A stretch of DNA of 17,081 bases from DASRCB01 sp035653295 (GTDB lineage: Bacteria > Acidobacteriota > Terriglobia > Bryobacterales > Bryobacteraceae): assembly GCA_035653295.1 (NCBI GenBank), contig DASRCB010000206.1, positions 1 through 17,081 on the forward strand. Reading direction: 5' to 3'. The position numbers and the translations under genes were made by a program. Shown here piece after piece: positions 13,392 through 17,081 of the stretch; within the stretch, counting starts at the first letter, position 1, and every line of letters begins with the position of its first letter. A model generated the notes under the pieces. The model did no database searches and had not been told where the DNA came from. It saw only the letters and a list, made by a program, of their open reading frames with translations.

Positions 13392-14689
13392 CGACCGCAT
13401 TGCGAAAGTACGTCGCCTTCGGAACCGGTGTGGGCATCCGCATTGTGCGCGACGAGCTTACCGTGACGGTAACGCGCGTGCGGCCGACGGGTGTTCGCGT
13501 CCTCGGCGAACTCACCGTCACGGGGTTTCGGAACCAGCCCGCGGCGGAGTGGGGCGCCGCCTGCAACGGCTTTCTGCGCAAGCTCGGGGCATCGCATCTG
13601 GCGGCTTCCGTGCTGCTGCCGCGCGAGGAAGTCGTGGTGCGGCAACTGGCTCTGCCGGGCGTGTCCGATGCCGATCTGCCGGGCGCCATCCGCTTCCAGA
13701 TCGACTCGCTGCATCCCTGGACAGAAGAAGAGGCGGTGTACGATTTTGCGCGCATCGGGAAGAGCGGCTCGGTGTTGATCGCCGTTACCCGCCGCGCGGT
13801 GATCGAGCACTGGGCGACGCTTTTTGCCGAAGCAGGCCTGAAGGTTGCCAGCTTCACCGTATCCGCTGCGAGCATCTGGTCGGCACTGCGCATTTTCGCC
13901 ATGCCGGGCGAGGGCTTTCTCGCGTTTGCCGAGAACGGCACGACGGAACTTTATGGTGAGAGCCCGGCCCGACCCGTTTTTACGGCATCGGAAGACGGCG
14001 GCGGAGATCGGGTTTTCCGCTTCGCGCTGTCCGAGCTGCGCCTGCCGCCGGCCAGCGAACCGGTGGCGTTGACGGAGCTGCTTCCGAAACCCGCTGCCGC
14101 ACCCGAAGGAACGGATCTCTCGCACTCCGCGGTTCCGTACGCGGCTTCGATGTCGGCGGCATGCCCGCATCTGGGCATGCGGCTGAATCTGCTTCCCGAA
14201 GCGCAGCGGCAGGGCAGTTCGCGGGCGCTGTTCGTGCCGACGTGGATCCTCGCCGGCGCGCTGATTGTGGTCGCCGTCGCGTTGCTGGTTTGGAACCGGA
14301 TCGAAGACAAGCGCTACCTGCGGTCGCTGGAAGTACAGATTCAGCGCCTCACGCCTGTCGCCGCACATGCCGACGCGCTGCAGCGGCAGATCATCGACAC
14401 GCGAAACCGCACCGCCCTGCTGGACGCATTCCGCGGCCGCACGCGGGAGGATCTGGACGCGCTCAACGATCTGACGCGCCTGATTGCGCCGCCCGGCTGG
14501 GTGCGCGATTTGCAGATGAACCGGAAGGAAGTGGTCATCCATGGCGAGACGGATCAGGCCTCGGGCTTGCTAAAGGTGCTGGACAGCTCGCCGCATTTCA
14601 CCGGCTCGCAGTTCATCATGCCCATCGCGCGCGGCGGCGCGGGTGAGATCTTCGCGATTCGCAGCCAGCGGAAAGGGGTGGCGCCGTGA
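13388..14689 (+). CDS. gspL: GspL-like PilM-PilN fusion, T2SS inner-membrane assembly protein
   Basis: 433-aa bitopic protein that links the GspE ATPase to the periplasmic part of the T2SS. The cytoplasmic part (about 1-260) is an actin-like PilM/GspL domain: FGTGVGIRIVRDE at the N-terminus, then VLLPREEVVVRQLALPGVSDADLPGAI and IRFQIDSLHPWTEEEAVYDF (101-120). A PilN-type segment starts at RLNLLPEAQR (265-274), followed by the membrane helix at about 281-302, a coiled coil (ERIEDKRYLRSLEVQIQRL-like, 304-321) and a ferredoxin-like periplasmic domain to the end. The 'LNLLP' motif before the helix is the usual N-terminus of PilN, so this is best seen as PilM and PilN in one chain, as in GspL. Start and stop overlap the neighbours (ATGA, GTGA). 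Confidence 0.87.
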   Translation: MTTALRKYVAFGTGVGIRIVRDELTVTVTRVRPTGVRVLGELTVTGFRNQPAAEWGAACNGFLRKLGASHLAASVLLPREEVVVRQLALPGVSDADLPGAIRFQIDSLHPWTEEEAVYDFARIGKSGSVLIAVTRRAVIEHWATLFAEAGLKVASFTVSAASIWSALRIFAMPGEGFLAFAENGTTELYGESPARPVFTASEDGGGDRVFRFALSELRLPPASEPVALTELLPKPAAAPEGTDLSHSAVPYAASMSAACPHLGMRLNLLPEAQRQGSSRALFVPTWILAGALIVVAVALLVWNRIEDKRYLRSLEVQIQRLTPVAAHADALQRQIIDTRNRTALLDAFRGRTREDLDALNDLTRLIAPPGWVRDLQMNRKEVVIHGETDQASGLLKVLDSSPHFTGSQFIMPIARGGAGEIFAIRSQRKGVAP

Positions 14690-15279
14690 CGCTTTCGGCG
14701 CGCGATCGCCGCGCCCTTGCATATCTGGCGCTGTCGCTCGTGCTGATGCTGATGTGGCGCTTCTGGAGCAACTCGCGCGACTCGGCCTCCGTGGCGGCGT
14801 CCGAGGAGACGGTCCCCATGGCCGAGCGCCATCTCGCGATTCTGCGCGAGAAGGCTGCGACCGTCCCCGGCCGCGAAAGCCTGCTGCATCAAGTGAGCGC
14901 CGAGCTCCTCCAGTGGGAGCGTGGTTTGCTCGGCGGCGACACGGCCGCGCAGGCGCAGGCGCAGTTGCTCGCCGTGGTGCAGCGGGTGGCGAAGAAGCAG
15001 AGCCCGGCAATCGAGATGGGCCAGGAGTCGTTCGCCGAGCCCCAGCCCTTTGGCGACGCGTATGGCGAAGTGAAGCTGTCGCTCTCCTTCGATTGCGGCA
15101 TGGAGCAGGTGGTGAATTTCCTCGCCGAACTGACCTCGCAACCTGAGGCCGTGGCCAGCAATGAGCTGTCGATCAATGCGGCGAACGCGAAGCAGAAGAC
15201 CGTGTCGGTGCGCATGACCGTATCGGGGCTGGTGCCGCGGCGGCTGGTTCCGGTGCAGAAAGGACTGGCGGCGTTTTGA
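14686..15279 (+). CDS. gspM: GspM/PilO-like T2SS inner-membrane assembly protein
   Basis: 197-aa bitopic protein expected to pair with GspL in the inner membrane. A single membrane helix at about 10-27 (ALAYLALSLVLMLMWRFW) follows a short basic cytoplasmic N-terminus; then comes a coiled-coil stretch (AERHLAILREKAATV, 45-59) and a ferredoxin-like periplasmic domain at about 95-185 (AQLLAVVQRVAKKQSPAIEM, EVKLSLSFDCGMEQVVNFLAELT, KQKTVSVRMTVSGLV). The pattern fits GspM and PilO; the sequence is too divergent to decide, and I name it by operon position. GTG start in a GTGA overlap; stop in a TTGA overlap with the next gene. Confidence 0.82.
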   Translation: MTLSARDRRALAYLALSLVLMLMWRFWSNSRDSASVAASEETVPMAERHLAILREKAATVPGRESLLHQVSAELLQWERGLLGGDTAAQAQAQLLAVVQRVAKKQSPAIEMGQESFAEPQPFGDAYGEVKLSLSFDCGMEQVVNFLAELTSQPEAVASNELSINAANAKQKTVSVRMTVSGLVPRRLVPVQKGLAAF

Positions 15280-16004
15280 GACGGAAGCTGTTGTTGTTGA
15301 ACATCGCGCTGCTGGGGCTCGTGTCGCTGCTGGGATGGACCCTGCGAGAGCGGTGGCAGAATGCGAAGGCCCATGAGCGGACGGTGCTGTCGGCGAAGGT
15401 GCACCCGGCAGCTGCGCCGAGCCTCCCGCCTGCGCCCACGGTCGCGCCCGCACTTCCGGATAAATACGCCGACGTGGCCCAGAAGATGCTTTTCGCGAAG
15501 GACCGCAACCCGACCGTCATTCCTGATCCGAAGCCGCCGGTGCAGGAAAAGCCCGTGCCGCCGTTCCCGGTGGCGCATGGGGCCATGGTGTGGCCCGGCC
15601 TGCCCTCGGTGATCATCTTCAGCGAAAAGGGCAAAGCGGACCAGCGCTCGTACCACGAAGGCGAAAAAGTCGGCGAATTCCAAATCGACCAGATTGCCAG
15701 CGACCACGTCGTACTCGAATGGGACGGGAAGAAGTTCGACAAGAAGCTTTCGGACCTGGAGGACAACTCCGCGCCGGCGGCGGGAGCGGCGAAACCGCCG
15801 CAGCAGGTTGCGGACGCTCCACCGCCGCCTGTTCATGAGCAACCCGAGCCGGAGAGCGGTCCGGGCAGTCAGGTGTCGGAGAACTACCGCGCCTGCACCA
15901 GCAAGGACAAAAGTCCCGAGGGCACGGTCATGGACGGATATCAAAAGAAAATCATCAGGACTCCCATGGGCAATGGCTGCCAGTGGGAGCGGGTGCAGCA
16001 GTAA
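15276..16004 (+). CDS. gspC: GspC-like inner-membrane protein without PDZ domain
   Basis: 242-aa bitopic protein in the position between gspM and gspD, expected to connect the inner-membrane platform with the secretin. Membrane helix at about 4-22 (KLLLLNIALLGLVSLLGW), Pro/Ala-rich linker (43-61), then a homology-region-like beta domain at about 97-163: FPVAHGAMVWPGLPSVIIF, YHEGEKVGEFQIDQIASDHV and VLEWDGKKFDKKLSDLED. The 'G-E-x-V-G-x-x-x-I-x-x-I-x-x-D-x-V-x-L-x-x-x-G' pattern is typical of GspC HR and PilP domains. No PDZ domain follows. A Pro-rich linker (165-195) leads to a tail with two cysteines (Cys207, Cys235) in YRACTSKD and NGCQWE. Starts at TTG in a TTGA overlap. A PilP-like lineage is an alternative. 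Confidence 0.75.
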   Translation: MRRKLLLLNIALLGLVSLLGWTLRERWQNAKAHERTVLSAKVHPAAAPSLPPAPTVAPALPDKYADVAQKMLFAKDRNPTVIPDPKPPVQEKPVPPFPVAHGAMVWPGLPSVIIFSEKGKADQRSYHEGEKVGEFQIDQIASDHVVLEWDGKKFDKKLSDLEDNSAPAAGAAKPPQQVADAPPPPVHEQPEPESGPGSQVSENYRACTSKDKSPEGTVMDGYQKKIIRTPMGNGCQWERVQQ

Positions 16005-16018
16005 AAGAGCTATAAACG

Positions 16019-17081
16019 ATGAGAAAAAACCGATTGAGGTTCGCCTGCGCTCCGATTCTTTTCGGCTGCGTTTTTTGGGGCGGCGCTTTGGTCTTCGCGC
16101 AGAATCAGCCTGCCGCTCCCGTGGTCTACGGCGGCCTAAGCCTGCACAACGCTTCTCTTACGGAAGTGGTGGACATGCTGGCGCGGCAGTTGAAGATTAA
16201 CTACGTGATCGATCCCCAGGTCAAGGGCAGCGTCATTCTGAACACGTACGGCGAAACGCGCAATCTGGATACTCGCTCGCTGCTGGAAATGATCCTGCGA
16301 TTGAACGGCGCCGGCATGGTGAAGGAGGGCGATATCTATCACATCGTTCCTCTGGCGCAGATTTCCCATCATCCGCTGCCGATCGAGCAAAAGGACGCGC
16401 ACGCCATTGATCCGACCGAGGAAGAGATGCTGAACCTGGTCTTCCTCAAGTACGCCACGGCGGATGAACTGGTCACGGTGCTGAAGCCCTTCGCGGGCGA
16501 GTACGCCGACATCCTGTCGTATGCGCCCGCGAATCTGGTGTTCATCATGGACAGCGCCCGCAACATGAAGCGGTTGATGGAACTGGTCTCGCTGTTCGAT
16601 AACGACACCCTGGCGCACCAGCGCGTGCGGCTGTTCGAAGTGCAGAACGGGCGGCCGTCGGACCTCGTAAAGGAACTGGACACGATTTTTAAATCGATTT
16701 CCTTAAGTGCGAAAAAGGCGCCGATTACCTTTCTGCCGATCGACCGCATCAGCACCATTATTGCCGTGGCGCCGAACCCGGGCGTTTTTGCGGAAGTGAA
16801 GCAGTGGATCGACAAGCTGGACATTCCGGTGAAGGTCACGCCGGGCAGCTCGAATAATTACGTTTATAGAGTTCGGTACGGCGATGCCGTCATGCTGTCG
16901 GCCGCCATCAAGGCGCTGTACAGCGGCCAGGATTTATCCGCCTTCATTGGAGCAGGAATGGGTGGCTTCGGGATGATGGGTGGTTACGGCGGTGGCGGCT
17001 TCGGCGGCGGCGCTTTTGGCCGATTTGGCGGTGGCGGCTACGGTGGTTACGGCGGTTACGGCGGAGGCTATGGTGGATATG
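16019..17081 (+). CDS. gspD: Type II secretion outer-membrane secretin GspD (3' end cut by window edge)
   Basis: Outer-membrane channel of the T2SS; 354 codons are visible and the frame is open at the right edge, so the pore-forming secretin domain is missing. I translated it by hand from the ATG at 16019 (GAG at 16007-16009 upstream). The signal peptide is at 1-28 (ILFGCVFWGGALVFAQ). The N0 domain is at about 38-112 (LHNASLTEVVDMLARQLKINYVIDPQVKGSV, here given in parts: LHNASLTEVVDML, INYVIDPQVKGSV). N1 is at about 138-198 (LNLVFLKYATADELVTVL, ANLVFIMDSARNMKRLMELV), and N2 at about 200-272 (VRLFEVQNGRPSDLVKEL, ISTIIAVAPNPGVFAEVKQWIDKLD). A further N-type repeat starts near 280 (YVYRVRYGDA) and runs into a Gly-rich insert from 311. 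Strong family match; C-terminal length unknown. Confidence 0.93.
   Translation, partial: MRKNRLRFACAPILFGCVFWGGALVFAQNQPAAPVVYGGLSLHNASLTEVVDMLARQLKINYVIDPQVKGSVILNTYGETRNLDTRSLLEMILRLNGAGMVKEGDIYHIVPLAQISHHPLPIEQKDAHAIDPTEEEMLNLVFLKYATADELVTVLKPFAGEYADILSYAPANLVFIMDSARNMKRLMELVSLFDNDTLAHQRVRLFEVQNGRPSDLVKELDTIFKSISLSAKKAPITFLPIDRISTIIAVAPNPGVFAEVKQWIDKLDIPVKVTPGSSNNYVYRVRYGDAVMLSAAIKALYSGQDLSAFIGAGMGGFGMMGGYGGGGFGGGAFGRFGGGGYGGYGGYGGGYGGY
16949..17081 (+). repeat. Gly/Tyr/Phe-rich low-complexity repeat within gspD
   Basis: Residues 311-354 of the secretin are mostly glycine with Phe, Tyr and Met (GAGMGGFGMMGGYGGGGFGG and later GGYGGYGGYGGGYGGY), coded by near-repeats of GGCGGTTACGG type. 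The repeat continues to the window edge, so its full length is unknown. It interrupts an N-domain where other secretins often have a flexible loop. Confidence 0.85.

Noticed and set aside
13097..14542. 481-codon minus-strand frame opposite gspK and gspL
   Set aside because: Shadow frame; it crosses two well-supported plus-strand genes and has no recognisable features.
16949..17081. CRISPR-like or tandem DNA repeat array
   Set aside because: The near-repeats are in-frame Gly-rich codons of gspD with variable unit length and no spacers.

Overview
The window is high-GC DNA from a Gram-negative bacterium. Complete inner- and outer-membrane type II secretion (T2SS) genes, secreted glycoside hydrolases and the ECF sigma/anti-sigma arrangement suggest an Acidobacteriota of the Solibacter/Bryobacter kind. 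That placement is inference from gene style; no rRNA or marker gene is present.

Left part (1-3203, minus strand). Three closely packed genes, read right to left, are a Tat-exported GH3 beta-glucosidase, a Vsr-type very-short-patch-repair endonuclease and a GH29 alpha-L-fucosidase whose 3' end lies beyond base 1. A repair nuclease between two glycan-degrading enzymes is unexpected, and no partner cytosine methyltransferase is in view.

Middle (3204-5616, plus strand). A 138-bp divergent spacer is followed by a two-gene unit: a secreted concanavalin-A/LamG-like protein and an exported metal-dependent amidohydrolase that starts at a TTG. A 161-bp spacer, with a weak hairpin and a possible -10 box, precedes the next operon.

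Right part (5617-17081 and beyond, plus strand). This is one long, tightly coupled operon: ECF sigma factor, membrane anti-sigma factor with a zinc-binding ZAS motif, a 179-aa exported protein of unknown function, then gspE-F-G-H-I-J-K-L-M, a gspC-like gene and gspD (cut by the right edge). Most junctions are 4-bp start/stop overlaps (GTGA, ATGA, TTGA). The products form a T2SS: ATPase (E), platform protein (F), major pseudopilin (G), minor pseudopilins (H-K), inner-membrane assembly proteins (L, M, C) and the secretin (D). With the sigma/anti-sigma pair at its head, the operon may be controlled by an envelope signal. The exported hydrolases next door are plausible cargo, but this is inference.

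The most unusual signals are: (1) a 50-nt near-perfect palindrome inside the 5' coding end of gspG, which makes its leader unusually long or marks a regulatory element; (2) a GspC homologue with no PDZ domain but a C-terminal tail with two cysteines; (3) a Gly/Tyr/Phe-rich low-complexity insert in the secretin; (4) the unknown exported protein between the anti-sigma factor and the ATPase; and (5) the lone vsr. I saw no CRISPR array, tRNA, rRNA, transposase or prophage gene. The core of the window is a divergent version of a known machine, not a wholly new system.
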